Positions 28,560-37,528 of a stretch of DNA of 58,933 nt are shown here, in pieces. The stretch lies in contig JAXMBX010000033.1 of assembly GCA_046349635.1 (NCBI GenBank), forward strand, positions 1 to 58,933, given 5' to 3'. The notes beneath the pieces were generated by a model. It ran no database searches. It was not told where the DNA came from and was given only the letters and a program-made list of their open reading frames with translations. The number at the start of each line of letters is the position of its first letter. The first letter of the stretch is position 1. Made by a program: the position numbers and the translations under genes. The DNA comes from JAXMBX01 sp046349635. Lineage in GTDB: Bacteria > Planctomycetota > Planctomycetia > Planctomycetales > Planctomycetaceae.

Positions 28560-29402
28560 TTACAAGGCCCCTTTACCCGTGATGACGACGCTGACGGTTC
28601 TGAAGATGATCTTGAGATCGTTCCAGAGACTGCAATTCTGTAGGTAAAGGAGGTCGAGGGCGACCTTGCGGCGGAAGCTCTCGATGGTATTGTCATAGCC
28701 GTTGAGCACCTGGGCGAGGCCTGTGAGACCCGGCTTCAGGCCGAGGCGGTAGAGATACCCGGGGATTTCTCGAGAGAGTTCTGCAATGAACTCGGGACGT
28801 TCAGGGCGCGGCCCCACAAAGCTCATATCCCCGATGAGGATATTCCAGAGTTGGGGGAGTTCATCGAGGCGTGTGCGGCGGAGGAACCAGCCGATGGGAG
28901 TGACGCGGGCGTCCCCCTTGACGGCGAATTGGGCGCCATTCTTTTCTGCATCGGTGCGCATCGTGCGGAATTTGTACATGACAAACGGACGGCCGTAGGA
29001 GAAGTCCTGGCGGCGGTCCTGATTCCGACGACATTCTTCCCTGGGGAAATCATCCCCTCCTGTACGACGGTCTTTTCCCTTCGAGCGGAGATTCAGTCCC
29101 ACGCGAACCTGGGTGAAGATCACCGGGCCGGGCGAAGTGATCCGGACCAGCAGCGCCAAGAGCAGGAGAACCGGCGACAGGCCAATGAGCAGCCCCAGCG
29201 AAATGAGGATGTCCATGCACCGCTTGCCGAACTGAGTGGCGGAGGAGAGACATCGGAGATCGCGACGGGGGCGTTCCAGATGCAGGCGGGAGAGCCAATC
29301 CGCAGGAGGGAGATCCGGACTTTGAGCGTAGGCCTGAACGAGGTCGGAAAACGAATCGGAGGGGGAAAGTTTCAGATCCGTTTCGGCCAGCACGGTCGCC
29401 AT
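28560..29402 (-). CDS. Undecaprenyl-phosphate sugar-1-phosphate transferase
   Basis: A 280-residue bacterial sugar transferase (WcaJ/PglC-type core). It has a single membrane or re-entrant helix (CMDILISLGLLIGLSPVLLL), then the family motifs SPGPVIFTQVRVG, PFVMYKFRTMRTDAE, RRTRLDELPQLWNIL, MSFVGPRPERPEF and LKPGLTGLAQV. It transfers a sugar-1-phosphate to undecaprenyl phosphate, the first step of exopolysaccharide or O-unit synthesis. It lacks the large N-terminal membrane domain of WcaJ and instead has about 85 extra N-terminal residues. An Arg/Asp-rich insert (RTGGDDFPREECRRNQDRRQ) interrupts the catalytic core. No other capsule genes surround it. Confidence 0.92.
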   Translation of the reverse strand: MATVLAETDLKLSPSDSFSDLVQAYAQSPDLPPADWLSRLHLERPRRDLRCLSSATQFGKRCMDILISLGLLIGLSPVLLLLALLVRITSPGPVIFTQVRVGLNLRSKGKDRRTGGDDFPREECRRNQDRRQDFSYGRPFVMYKFRTMRTDAEKNGAQFAVKGDARVTPIGWFLRRTRLDELPQLWNILIGDMSFVGPRPERPEFIAELSREIPGYLYRLGLKPGLTGLAQVLNGYDNTIESFRRKVALDLLYLQNCSLWNDLKIIFRTVSVVITGKGAL

Positions 29403-29710
29403 CGGAGTCTCCAGTTTTCAAAGGGCCGGTCTTGAGAAGTCAAGTTGACCGAAGTGTAGTTCGGGTAGCCCCAGCTCCGGGCAAAAGAGGGAGTTATGAA
29501 GAAGAAATTGGGGTCCATCTGTAGGGATTGGAGGGATTTAAGAGGGATGAGATCGGGAGGAAACCCGGTATTTACCGGAGTAGAGAGGCAAAATCAGTGT
29601 TGGTGAGATGCCGGACAACTGCTAGTCTTCCTGATGGATCAATGTGTACGACGCTTGGTTTTCACCTGGGAGCAGGCCCCTTGGTCAGCCGGATTTGGAA
29701 TCACATTTGG
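29403..29710. other. Divergent intergenic region, 308 bp
   Basis: It lies between the divergent sugar transferase and alpha/beta hydrolase genes. The open frame of the downstream gene reaches back to 29528, but those residues lack protein-like character and precede the signal peptide. No repeat or strong hairpin was seen. Confidence 0.45.
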
Positions 29711-32092
29711 ATGCTCCGCGGTTCGTGCTTTCCGGCCGTGCGTCGCGAGATGGGGGCAGGTCATCGTGCGTGGGGCTGCCTGCTGCTTGTCTTGAGCGGG
29801 TGTGTGTCCGCGTTCGGCGGAGAGATCCGGCTGAAGGATGGGACGATCCTGCCGGGTACCGTGGGAAAGGTGCAGAGCCTGATTCCCTCCGCAAAAGTCG
29901 AACGGGATGACCAGATTATCCCCAACTGGCTGGAAGTGGCGGATGACGGAGGAGTGGTGCAGAGGTTCGTCCCGATCCGGACCGGAATCATTCAGGAAGG
30001 GTCCGGGCTGCAGACGGAGGAAGCGTTCAAAATTCCGCAGAAGCTGCTGTCTCGAAATTCCGCGGTGCAGCAGGTGGGTCCGCTCATCGCGACGCCGTTT
30101 GATGAAAAGGGGCTGCGGACGGTGACGCTCAAGACGGGGGATGGAAAAGACATTCCGATTCAGCAGGGGATCACGCGGATCACGCCGAAGTACTCCATCG
30201 TGAAGGGGCTGTCGTATGACTGGACGCTCGGCGTGCCGACGGCCAGTATCCCTCAAAAATCGCTCCGAGCGCTGCTGCATGGAACGATCAATGAAAAGAA
30301 CGCCGTGCAACGGCTGTCGATCGCGCGGTTTTACACGCAGGCTCTGCTGTATCAGGATGCGCAACAGGAGATGCAGGAGATCCGGCGTGACTTTCCGGAT
30401 CAGGAGGACACGGTCAAGGCGATGCAGGCGGACCTGCACCGGATCATGTCCTTGCAGGTTCTGGGAGAATTGAAACAGCGGATGCAACACGGTCAGTACC
30501 AGATGGTGGCCGAGATGGCCCGCCTTTTTCCGGAGGAGGGGATTTCGGGGGGGATCCTGCAGCAGGTTGAGGAACTGATCGCCGAGGTGGATGGTTTTCA
30601 TAGCCAGATCGAACAGCTCAAAACGGAACTGGCGGAAACGGAATCGCAGCTGACCAAGGAGCAGATTGCGAAAGTCGCTCCGCTGCGTGGGGAAATCAAT
30701 GAGAGGTTGAATCCATTTACCCTGCCGCGCTTTCAGGCCTATCGCAACCTGAAGGCGGGAGGAGCGTTGCCGGCATCGGAAGCGATGGCTCTGGCGATCA
30801 CGGGTTGGTTGATCGGGAACGAACACGCGCAAACGGACCTGGAGTTTGCGCTGCGGCTGGCACAGGCCCGTGACTGGGCACTGGAGTATGTCCGCTCGCC
30901 CGTGGAACGCCGCCGGAGCGAGGTTCTGTCGCTGATTCAGGCATTGCCGGGCATCGGAGCGCAGGAGATGGCGTGGATGATCCCCTTGCTCCCCCCTCTG
31001 GTGGAAACGCCGGGAGTCAAGGGGGGAGAAACGCAATCGTTTGAAATTCCCGGCACCGGAGACCAACCGGCCATTCAATATGCGCTGAACGTTCCTCCGG
31101 AATATCAGCCGGGGAAAAGTTACCCCCTGATCGTACAGTTGCATCCGGCGGGAGTCCGGCCTTCTTTCGCCCTCCGCTGGTGGGCAGGGAACTCGAAGGT
31201 CGCGGGGCATTCGCAACGGCAGGGATATTTTGTACTCGCGCCGCTGTATGCTCCCGTCAGCGACGGAACGTACCAGTATTCGGCAGCCGCGCACCAGGTG
31301 GTACTGGAGTCGATCAAGGACGTGCGGCGGAGGTTTCAGATTGACTCCAATCGTATCTACCTGGCGGGACACGGCTCGGGAGGAGATGCCGCGTGGGACA
31401 TCGGGCTGGCGCATCCGGACCAGTTCGCGGGAATCATACCGGTTTCCGGGTATGTGTCGAATCTTTCGAAGTTCTGCCGGAGGAACTGCAAGTATTGCCC
31501 GATGTACATCATCAACGGGGAATTGGATCTGGAATCGACCCGCCGGAACTATCCCAGCATCATGGAAATGATGATCGACAAGCTGGATCTGATTTACGTC
31601 GAATACATGGGATATGGCCGGGATGACTTTCACATTGAAATCGTGAAGCTGATGGAGTGGATGTCCCATCGGCGCCGGATGAATTCTCCCAAGGATTTCG
31701 AGGTGGCTGCGGTCCGCCCGACGGACCGGCAGTTCTGGTGGTGGACGATGAAGGATGTCCCGAACCGGTTGGCGCAAAATGTGGGAATGGGGACGCGAAT
31801 CACAACGGTCAACGGCGAGAAGCAGAGTGTCCCGATCAAGAGCGGTGTACAGGCGATGACGCTCCATGGGAAAATCACCCCGTTGAATGGAGTGATCCTG
31901 GATGGGGGGGGGAAGCAGCACAGCATCTCGCTTTCGCCGGATCTGGTCGATTTCAAAAAGCGGATCGAAGTGCGGGTCAACGGGGCGATTAAGTTCAATC
32001 AGTTCCTGAAGCCGGATGTCGGTGCGATGCTGGAGCAATTCCGGCAGACGGCGGACCGGGAGCGGCTGGTCTGGGCGCGCGTGGACCTGTGA
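29711..32092 (+). CDS. Secreted protein with C-terminal alpha/beta-hydrolase (esterase-like) domain
   Basis: A protein of about 793 residues from the ATG at 29711, which places a signal peptide (AWGCLLLVLSGCVSAFG) near the N-terminus. A small beta domain follows (GEIRLKDGTILPGTVGKV), then a helical middle region with Gln/Glu-rich coiled-coil (IEQLKTELAETESQLTKEQI). From about residue 450 an esterase/phospholipase-type domain begins (YPLIVQLHPAG), with the nucleophile elbow LAGHGSGGDAAW (Ser), the following PDQFAGIIPVSGY and the late His in RDDFHIEIVKLMEWM. A C-terminal beta region ends the protein. The catalytic Ser and His are in place, so hydrolysis of an ester or peptide bond is plausible. 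Substrate unknown. Confidence 0.82.
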   Translation: MLRGSCFPAVRREMGAGHRAWGCLLLVLSGCVSAFGGEIRLKDGTILPGTVGKVQSLIPSAKVERDDQIIPNWLEVADDGGVVQRFVPIRTGIIQEGSGLQTEEAFKIPQKLLSRNSAVQQVGPLIATPFDEKGLRTVTLKTGDGKDIPIQQGITRITPKYSIVKGLSYDWTLGVPTASIPQKSLRALLHGTINEKNAVQRLSIARFYTQALLYQDAQQEMQEIRRDFPDQEDTVKAMQADLHRIMSLQVLGELKQRMQHGQYQMVAEMARLFPEEGISGGILQQVEELIAEVDGFHSQIEQLKTELAETESQLTKEQIAKVAPLRGEINERLNPFTLPRFQAYRNLKAGGALPASEAMALAITGWLIGNEHAQTDLEFALRLAQARDWALEYVRSPVERRRSEVLSLIQALPGIGAQEMAWMIPLLPPLVETPGVKGGETQSFEIPGTGDQPAIQYALNVPPEYQPGKSYPLIVQLHPAGVRPSFALRWWAGNSKVAGHSQRQGYFVLAPLYAPVSDGTYQYSAAAHQVVLESIKDVRRRFQIDSNRIYLAGHGSGGDAAWDIGLAHPDQFAGIIPVSGYVSNLSKFCRRNCKYCPMYIINGELDLESTRRNYPSIMEMMIDKLDLIYVEYMGYGRDDFHIEIVKLMEWMSHRRRMNSPKDFEVAAVRPTDRQFWWWTMKDVPNRLAQNVGMGTRITTVNGEKQSVPIKSGVQAMTLHGKITPLNGVILDGGGKQHSISLSPDLVDFKKRIEVRVNGAIKFNQFLKPDVGAMLEQFRQTADRERLVWARVDL

Positions 32093-32110
32093 GAGACGTG
32101 CGGCTCTCGC

Positions 32111-33223
32111 TTATTGTCGTCGGGCAAGTTCTTTTAACACTTCGACGCCGCGCTGTAGCTGCCGATCTTCCGCGGCGTAGGAAATCCGGAAGTGCGTGTC
32201 CTGCGGGCTGAAGACGTTGCCGGGGATGACCAGCAGATTCTTGTCGAGTGCGGCTTTGCAGAACTCCGTGCCGGTTCCCCAGGGTGCCTTGAGGAAGAGA
32301 TAGAAAGCCCCCTGCGCCCCGTGGATTTCGTAGTCGTGCTTGAGTTCAGAGACCATGAAGTCCCGCTTGGCTTTGTACTCCGCCACGCGGTCGGAGATGT
32401 CAAAATCCAAGGCGACGACGCCCGCGTGCTGCACCGGATGAGGAGCGCAGACAAACGTGAACTGCTGCAGCTTGAGCATCTGCTGAATGATGTGCTGCGG
32501 GCCGTGAGCCCAGCCGATGCGGAGACCGGTCATGGAGTGTGACTTGCTGAATCCGTCGATGACGAGGGTGTTTGGATTCCATTGGGCAGGGGTAGTGAAC
32601 GGGGCGTCGTAGCAGAAGGCCTTGTAGATTTCATCGCTGATGAGGGCGATGTCCTTTTCAGCGGTGAGCAGGGCAAGGTCCTTGAGTTCCTCCGCACTCG
32701 CGACGGCCCCGGTCGGGTTGGCGGGGCTGTTGCAGAGGATCGCCTTGGTCCTGGGAGTGATCGCAGCGCGGACCTTGTTGACGTCGATCTTGAAGTCGGG
32801 GTAGGTGTCGATCTCGACGCACTTTCCACCGGCGAGAGTGACGAGGTGCTTGTACATCACGAACCAGGGATTGAAGACGATGACTTCGTCCCCCGGATTG
32901 ACGAGTACTGACAACGCGAGCATCAGGCCGCCGCTGGTGCCGCTGGTGATGAAGACTTTGCGGTCCGGATGTCCGAACTGTTTGTCGACGGACGTCTGGA
33001 TTTTTTCCAGCAGCGGGGCAATCCCCTGGGTCTGGCTGTAGGCATTCTTGCCGGCATCAACCGCCTGCTTGAGGGCGTCCTTGATGGGCTGCGGCGTGTC
33101 AAAATGAGGTTGGCCGATGCTGAGGTTGATCGGATCCTTGAGCTTGGCCGCGAGGTCGAAGACCTTCCGGATACCGGAGGCGTCGATTTTGTGCATGCGG
33201 TCTGCGATCCAGCGTTCGCTCAT
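32111..33223 (-). CDS. Class I/II aminotransferase (PLP-dependent)
   Basis: A 370-residue fold-type I aminotransferase. Visible motifs are LSIGQPHFDTP, TSGTSGGLMLALSVLVNPGD, ILCNSPANPTGAV (the NPTG loop), ALISDEIYKAFCYD and the PLP lysine in IDGFSKSHSMTGLRIGW. The Arg that binds the substrate carboxylate is in HFRISYA near the end. It resembles aspartate or aromatic aminotransferases; the exact substrate cannot be told. It lies 79 bp downstream of argF in the same direction, so it may be the last gene of the arginine operon. Confidence 0.92.
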   Translation of the reverse strand: MSERWIADRMHKIDASGIRKVFDLAAKLKDPINLSIGQPHFDTPQPIKDALKQAVDAGKNAYSQTQGIAPLLEKIQTSVDKQFGHPDRKVFITSGTSGGLMLALSVLVNPGDEVIVFNPWFVMYKHLVTLAGGKCVEIDTYPDFKIDVNKVRAAITPRTKAILCNSPANPTGAVASAEELKDLALLTAEKDIALISDEIYKAFCYDAPFTTPAQWNPNTLVIDGFSKSHSMTGLRIGWAHGPQHIIQQMLKLQQFTFVCAPHPVQHAGVVALDFDISDRVAEYKAKRDFMVSELKHDYEIHGAQGAFYLFLKAPWGTGTEFCKAALDKNLLVIPGNVFSPQDTHFRISYAAEDRQLQRGVEVLKELARRQ

Positions 33224-33302
33224 GATGTTCTGCTCGTGGTTGATCAGTGGAGAGAGAGGAACCGATTGCAGCGATGACGAATCCTGATGACTTCACCCGC
33301 GG

Positions 33303-34232
33303 TTACTTGACCTCGGAGGATTTTCCGAGCAGCCAGAGGAGAATGCCTTTGGCACAATGCAGCCGATTCTCCGCCTGTTCGAAGACGATACTCTGCGGGC
33401 TGTCCATGACGTCGTCGGTGACTTCCATTCCCCGGCGGGCGGGGAGGCAGTGCATGAATCGGGCCGTCTTCGGGGCGGAGGCCATGAGCGCGGCATTCAC
33501 CTGGTAGTCGGCGAAATCCTTCTGACGCTTTGCGGCTTCCGCTTCCTGCCCCATGCTGGCCCAGACGTCCGTATAGACGATGTCGGCATTTTTCACGGCG
33601 GCGTGGGGATCCGTGGTGTGGGTGTAATCAAAATTGGAGTGAGTCGAACGGACGAGCTTCAGATACTCGGGTTTGAATTCGTAACCCGCGGGAGAGGCGA
33701 GGATATATTTCATTCCTGTCTTGGCGCAGGCGGTGGCGAGCGAACGGGCGACGTTGTTTCCATCCCCCACGAAGACGACGGTCTTCCCCGACATCGAGCC
33801 GAAGGTCTCTTCGATGGTCATGACGTCGGCGAGAGCCTGGCAGGGATGACTGGTATCGGAGAGGCCGTTGATGACCGGGCACCGGGAGTGCCTGGCAACT
33901 TCAACGATCAGTTGCTGCGAGAAGGCGCGAATGACGATGGCATCACAGTAGCTGCTCAGGACCCGGGCGACGTCCGCCAGGGACTCGCGCCCGTTCAGGC
34001 CGACGTCAGCGGAGGAGAAGAACAGGCTGCTGCCTCCCAACTGGTCCATGGCAACGTCGAAGCTGAGGCGTGTGCGGAGAGAGGGTTTCTCAAAAATCTG
34101 GGCGAGGGTATGTCCCTGCAGGATCGCGGGGCGATCCCCCTGCTTGAGGCGCGTTTTGAGGGCTCTTGAAATGCGGAGGATTTCTCGAATCTCATCGACG
34201 CTCAGATTCTGGAGATGTTCGAGATGCTTCAT
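33303..34232 (-). CDS. argF: Ornithine carbamoyltransferase
   Basis: A 309-residue cytosolic enzyme making citrulline from ornithine and carbamoyl phosphate. I start at the ATG at 34232 (MKHLEHLQNL). Motifs: the carbamoyl-phosphate loop EKPSLRTRLSFDVAM, DTSHPCQALADVMTIEE, FVGDGNNVARSLA, YTDVWASMGQE and the catalytic MHCLPARRGMEVTDDVMD. The length is normal. It follows argD by 41 bp and argB-argD upstream, making an argBDF arginine biosynthesis unit on the minus strand. Confidence 0.96.
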   Translation of the reverse strand: MKHLEHLQNLSVDEIREILRISRALKTRLKQGDRPAILQGHTLAQIFEKPSLRTRLSFDVAMDQLGGSSLFFSSADVGLNGRESLADVARVLSSYCDAIVIRAFSQQLIVEVARHSRCPVINGLSDTSHPCQALADVMTIEETFGSMSGKTVVFVGDGNNVARSLATACAKTGMKYILASPAGYEFKPEYLKLVRSTHSNFDYTHTTDPHAAVKNADIVYTDVWASMGQEAEAAKRQKDFADYQVNAALMASAPKTARFMHCLPARRGMEVTDDVMDSPQSIVFEQAENRLHCAKGILLWLLGKSSEVK

Positions 34233-34273
34233 GACTGTTCCTATCGACTGCAAACAGGCTCGCTGATGAAATG

Positions 34274-35479
34274 TTAACCTGCCACGGACATCTCGCGTAA
34301 GACCGAGGTGATGACTTCGGCCCCTTCGTCGACCTGGGCAGGGGTGATGTTGAGTGCGGGGAGAAGACGGATGACGGTGTCGTGGGTGCAGTTAATCAGC
34401 ACCCCCCGCTCCATGCACTTCCCGACCGCGGGAGTTCCGGACTTGTGAAGCTCGATGCCGATCATGGCACCCTTAATGCGGAGTTGCCTGATCAGGGGGA
34501 GTTCCTTCGCCAATTTTTCAAAATGGGCGCGGAACCTTTCGGACATGGCTGTGCAATGATCGAGGAGTTTGTCCTCCTCGATGGTCTGGACGGTGGCGAT
34601 GCCGGCAGCCATAGCGAGGGGATTTCCGCCAAAGGTGCTGGCGTGCATGCCGGGTCGCAGGTCCGGAGCAAGTTCGGTGCGGGCGACGAAAACGCCGCAA
34701 GCGACCCCACCCGCGACCCCCTTGGCCATGGTCATGATGTCCGGCTGAACGCCGAACGACTGATAGCCGAACCATGTTCCGAGTCGGCCCATGCAGGTCT
34801 GGACTTCATCAAAAATCAACAGGCAGCCATGCTGGTCGGCGAGTTCGCGAAGACCTTCCAGGAATCCGGGAGCGGGAATGTTAATCCCCCCCTCTCCCTG
34901 GACCGGTTCGATCATGATGGCGGCGGTTTTGTCGTCGATGAGCCTGGCAACGGAGTCGAGGTCGTTGTGCTTTGCGTATTTGAAGCCGGGCATCATCGGT
35001 CCGAGGCCGGCATGGTACTTGGGCTGGGCGGTGGCCGTGACGGCGGCGAAGGTCCGGCCGTGGAAGCCGTTTTCAAACGTGATGACGTCGTGCCGTTCGC
35101 CGTTGGTGTGCAGGCGGGCCATCTTAATCGCACCTTCGATAGCCTCGGCGCCGCTATTGCAGAAAAAGGCTTTGCCGAAGGACCGCGAACAGATTGCTTC
35201 GGCGAAACGCCCCTGCGGTTCGGTGAACCAGGTGTTGGGGATGTGGATCAGGTGCTTGGCCTGCTCCTGGATGGCTTTGACGACACGGGGGGGGCTGTGG
35301 CCGATGATATTGCAGCCCCAGCCGGGGAACAGGTCGAGATACTTTTTCCCTTCCGCATCCCACACGTAAGAACCGTCCCCGTGGACGAGGCTGATGGGAT
35401 AGCGAGTGTAGTTCGGGATCACATACTTCTGGAACAGCTCAATCGTCTGCTGACTGGTTTGCGTCGCGGCGGGATGCAC
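34274..35479 (-). CDS. argD: Acetylornithine aminotransferase
   Basis: A 401-residue class III PLP aminotransferase converting N-acetylglutamate semialdehyde to N-acetylornithine. Motifs: DLFPGWGCNIIGHSPPRVVK, FFCNSGAEAIEGAIKMAR, TFENGFHGRTFAAVTATAQ, LLIFDEVQTCMGRLG and the PLP lysine in IMTMAKGVAGG. It sits between argB (171 bp upstream) and argF (41 bp downstream) on the same strand, which supports the assignment over other class III aminotransferases. Confidence 0.95.
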   Translation of the reverse strand: MHPAATQTSQQTIELFQKYVIPNYTRYPISLVHGDGSYVWDAEGKKYLDLFPGWGCNIIGHSPPRVVKAIQEQAKHLIHIPNTWFTEPQGRFAEAICSRSFGKAFFCNSGAEAIEGAIKMARLHTNGERHDVITFENGFHGRTFAAVTATAQPKYHAGLGPMMPGFKYAKHNDLDSVARLIDDKTAAIMIEPVQGEGGINIPAPGFLEGLRELADQHGCLLIFDEVQTCMGRLGTWFGYQSFGVQPDIMTMAKGVAGGVACGVFVARTELAPDLRPGMHASTFGGNPLAMAAGIATVQTIEEDKLLDHCTAMSERFRAHFEKLAKELPLIRQLRIKGAMIGIELHKSGTPAVGKCMERGVLINCTHDTVIRLLPALNITPAQVDEGAEVITSVLREMSVAG

Positions 35480-35650
35480 GGCGAATCTCCTTCGAACCTG
35501 CGGAAACCGAGGTTTCTGACAGTTTCGGATCGACCCATTGAAATCGGGATTAGGACGAGATCAGGTGAAACAACGAATCCGGTATAAAAATGAATCAAAA
35601 CAAAAACGACAAATTGCATTCCGGAGAGGTTCGGTCTCCCCGTCAGAAAA

Positions 35651-36526
35651 TCAAAGTACGATTTCGGTCCCCACCCCGAGATTGGAATAGAACTCCAGCA
35701 GGAGGGAATGAGGAGCGCGTCCATCCAGAAGGTGGACCTTCTTGACACCCGCCTGCAGGGCTTCGATCGCGGCTTCCACCTTGGGGACCATCCCCGCATC
35801 AATGATCCCTTCGCGGATCAGTTGACGGCATTGCTCCGCATTAAGGTGGGAGATCAGCGTCGAGAGATCATGGCGGTCGCGGCAGATCCCCGGGACATCG
35901 GAGAGAAAGACCAGTTTTTCTGCGCCAAGGATCCGTGCGACTGCCGCGGCGGCGGTATCGGCGTTGACGTTGAGTTTGCCCCCCTCTGCATCCAATGCGA
36001 CGGAGGGGATCACCGGGATCATGCCGGAGCGGGTGGTATCTTCGATCAGTTGGCGATTGATGTCCGTCACCTGTCCGACGCGACCGAGATCGATCGGCTG
36101 ACCATCGTCGCCGGGTAACAGCAGCTTTTCGCCGATGAGGCAGTTGTTCGTGAGGTAACTGAGTCCGGTGGCGAGTCCTCCCTGGGTCTGGATCTGCCTG
36201 ACGAGATCCTGGCAGATCTCACCGGCGAGGACCTGGGCGACGATATCGAGCGTGGCATCGTCAGTGTAGCGGCGGCCTTGGACCCAGCGGGGTTCGAGAC
36301 CCGCCTTCTGCATGGCACTGTTGATGGACTTCCCCCCGCCATGAATCAGGATGGGGCGCATCCCGACGGTTTCGAGGAAAATCACATCGGAGAGGAGGTT
36401 GTCGACGGTCCGTTCGTCTTCGAGGGCACTGCCACCAAGCTTGATGACCACGAGGCGGTCGCGAAACTTGCGAATCCAGCCCATCGCCTCGATCAAAATG
36501 TCCGCTTTGTGGAGGGCGTCGTCCAC
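35651..36526 (-). CDS. argB: Acetylglutamate kinase
   Basis: A 291-residue amino-acid kinase catalysing the second step of arginine synthesis. Motifs: VVIKLGGSALED near the N-terminus, ILIHGGGKSINSAM, KLNVNADTAAAAVARILGAE, LVFLSDVPGI and GMVPKVEAAIEALQAGVKKV. The N-terminal extension of about 20 residues (HKADILIEAMGWIRKFRDR) is the helix found in arginine-sensitive hexameric kinases, so feedback inhibition by arginine is likely. It is the first gene of the argBDF group. Confidence 0.95.
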   Translation of the reverse strand: MDDALHKADILIEAMGWIRKFRDRLVVIKLGGSALEDERTVDNLLSDVIFLETVGMRPILIHGGGKSINSAMQKAGLEPRWVQGRRYTDDATLDIVAQVLAGEICQDLVRQIQTQGGLATGLSYLTNNCLIGEKLLLPGDDGQPIDLGRVGQVTDINRQLIEDTTRSGMIPVIPSVALDAEGGKLNVNADTAAAAVARILGAEKLVFLSDVPGICRDRHDLSTLISHLNAEQCRQLIREGIIDAGMVPKVEAAIEALQAGVKKVHLLDGRAPHSLLLEFYSNLGVGTEIVL

Positions 36527-36914
36527 GATGTTGCTTCTCGCTGCAAGTAGTGAAAAATATTGATTTTATGACTGTTTCTGGCGGTGTCAACCACGTGGTC
36601 TTACTCTTCCAGGGACGGACACTAAAAAGTGGCCGGGGAGTGGTGATTGAGAGGGCGTCTTGATCCCCATAACCGGGGGAGTTTTCCCAGGCGGAAAAGA
36701 GACCGAAGATCGTCAGAACCCCTGAATCTGAAAGGGTTTTTCAATCAACGCGGTGGGCAAATCTTGAGGGGATTTGGGATGTCCCGCACATTGGCGATCG
36801 GTCGGCGTGCACGTAAGCGGTTGGGAGGTGAATCGGTCAGTTCCGGGCGATGCGATCCCGATAAGGATCGAGAAGTCTCCATCCACGAAGTTCCAACCGT
36901 TGAGAGGACAGGCA
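36527..36914. other. Divergent intergenic region, 388 bp
   Basis: It separates argB (minus) from the small hypothetical gene (plus). AACCC (36719-36723) and GGGTT (36736-36740) with following T could be a weak hairpin. No gene is convincing here, although the downstream frame is open back to 36774. Confidence 0.4.
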
Positions 36915-37400
36915 GTGCCGCGCTCCCACCTCCCCGTTCAGTACCTGATTCAGCAACTTGTTTCCCAGGCATCCAGTTCCAGGAAGGACTATCGCCCGCC
37001 GGAGATTTCCCGACTGATTGAAGAGCTTTCGGACCTGTATGAGCCGCTCGAAGGGGTGGCGCGAGTAGGTTTCGACTGCCGGATGACGGAAGGCTGCTGG
37101 GAGATATCCTTGTATCTCGGAAGGACGGAACTCGTTGGAGGTCCAAGAGATGGGTGTCACGATCCAGTGGATTTCTGCTTGAACCTGCAAGGCTTGACGC
37201 AGCTTCTGAAAGAGATTCGAGGCATGGAGTGGACCGTCGCTCATCCTCAAGGGGAAACAGGACCAGACACTCGGACCTTGCTCAAAGTGGAAACGGATTG
37301 GGAAGGCCATGCAGTGCGGTTGCTGTTCGCGGGATCTCCCCCCCAGGAGGTGGGTCCGGCGTTGCGAAAGTTTGCGGATGGAACGTGTGAATTGCTTTAG
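36915..37400 (+). CDS. Conserved-looking hypothetical protein, 161 residues
   Basis: I choose the GTG at 36915 because GAGAGG lies just upstream as a ribosome binding site and the sequence from there looks protein-like (PRSHLPVQYLIQQLVSQASS). The protein is mixed alpha/beta: a helical start with EISRLIEELSDLYEPLEG, a beta section (ARVGFDCRMTEGCWEISLYL), and VDFCLNLQGLTQLLKEIRG. There is no signal peptide or membrane helix. It lies just before the BMC regulator on the same strand, 128 bp away, but I see nothing linking it to the compartment. Family not recognised. Confidence 0.65.
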   Translation: MPRSHLPVQYLIQQLVSQASSSRKDYRPPEISRLIEELSDLYEPLEGVARVGFDCRMTEGCWEISLYLGRTELVGGPRDGCHDPVDFCLNLQGLTQLLKEIRGMEWTVAHPQGETGPDTRTLLKVETDWEGHAVRLLFAGSPPQEVGPALRKFADGTCELL

Positions 37401-37454
37401 TGATTAGTGTGTTGATTTGGGTTGCTTGGGAAAAATATTCCGATTCAATGGCTG

Positions 37455-37514
37455 ATAATGATTGAAAATGGAGATATCTGCGTCATAATGAATGAAAGAT
37501 AATGGAAGTATCTG
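37455..37514 (+). promoter_or_regulatory. Tandem imperfect repeats, candidate DeoR operator
   Basis: Two copies of an AT-rich unit, ATAATG-A/T-TGAAA ... ATGG-A/G-TATCTG, occupy 37455-37480 and 37485-37514; the second has four extra bases in the middle. The 3' parts (37464-37480 and 37498-37514) match at 14 of 17 positions and are 34 bp apart, about three helical turns. They end 14 bp before the DeoR start codon, so they could be binding sites for autoregulation of the BMC operon. Confidence 0.45.
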
Positions 37515-37528
37515 GCTGAATCTGGAAT

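Noticed and set aside
29639..32038. 799-codon open frame on the minus strand opposite the alpha/beta hydrolase
   Set aside because: Its translation is rich in H, R, Q and P in the pattern of an antisense shadow; the plus-strand protein has a signal peptide and catalytic motifs.
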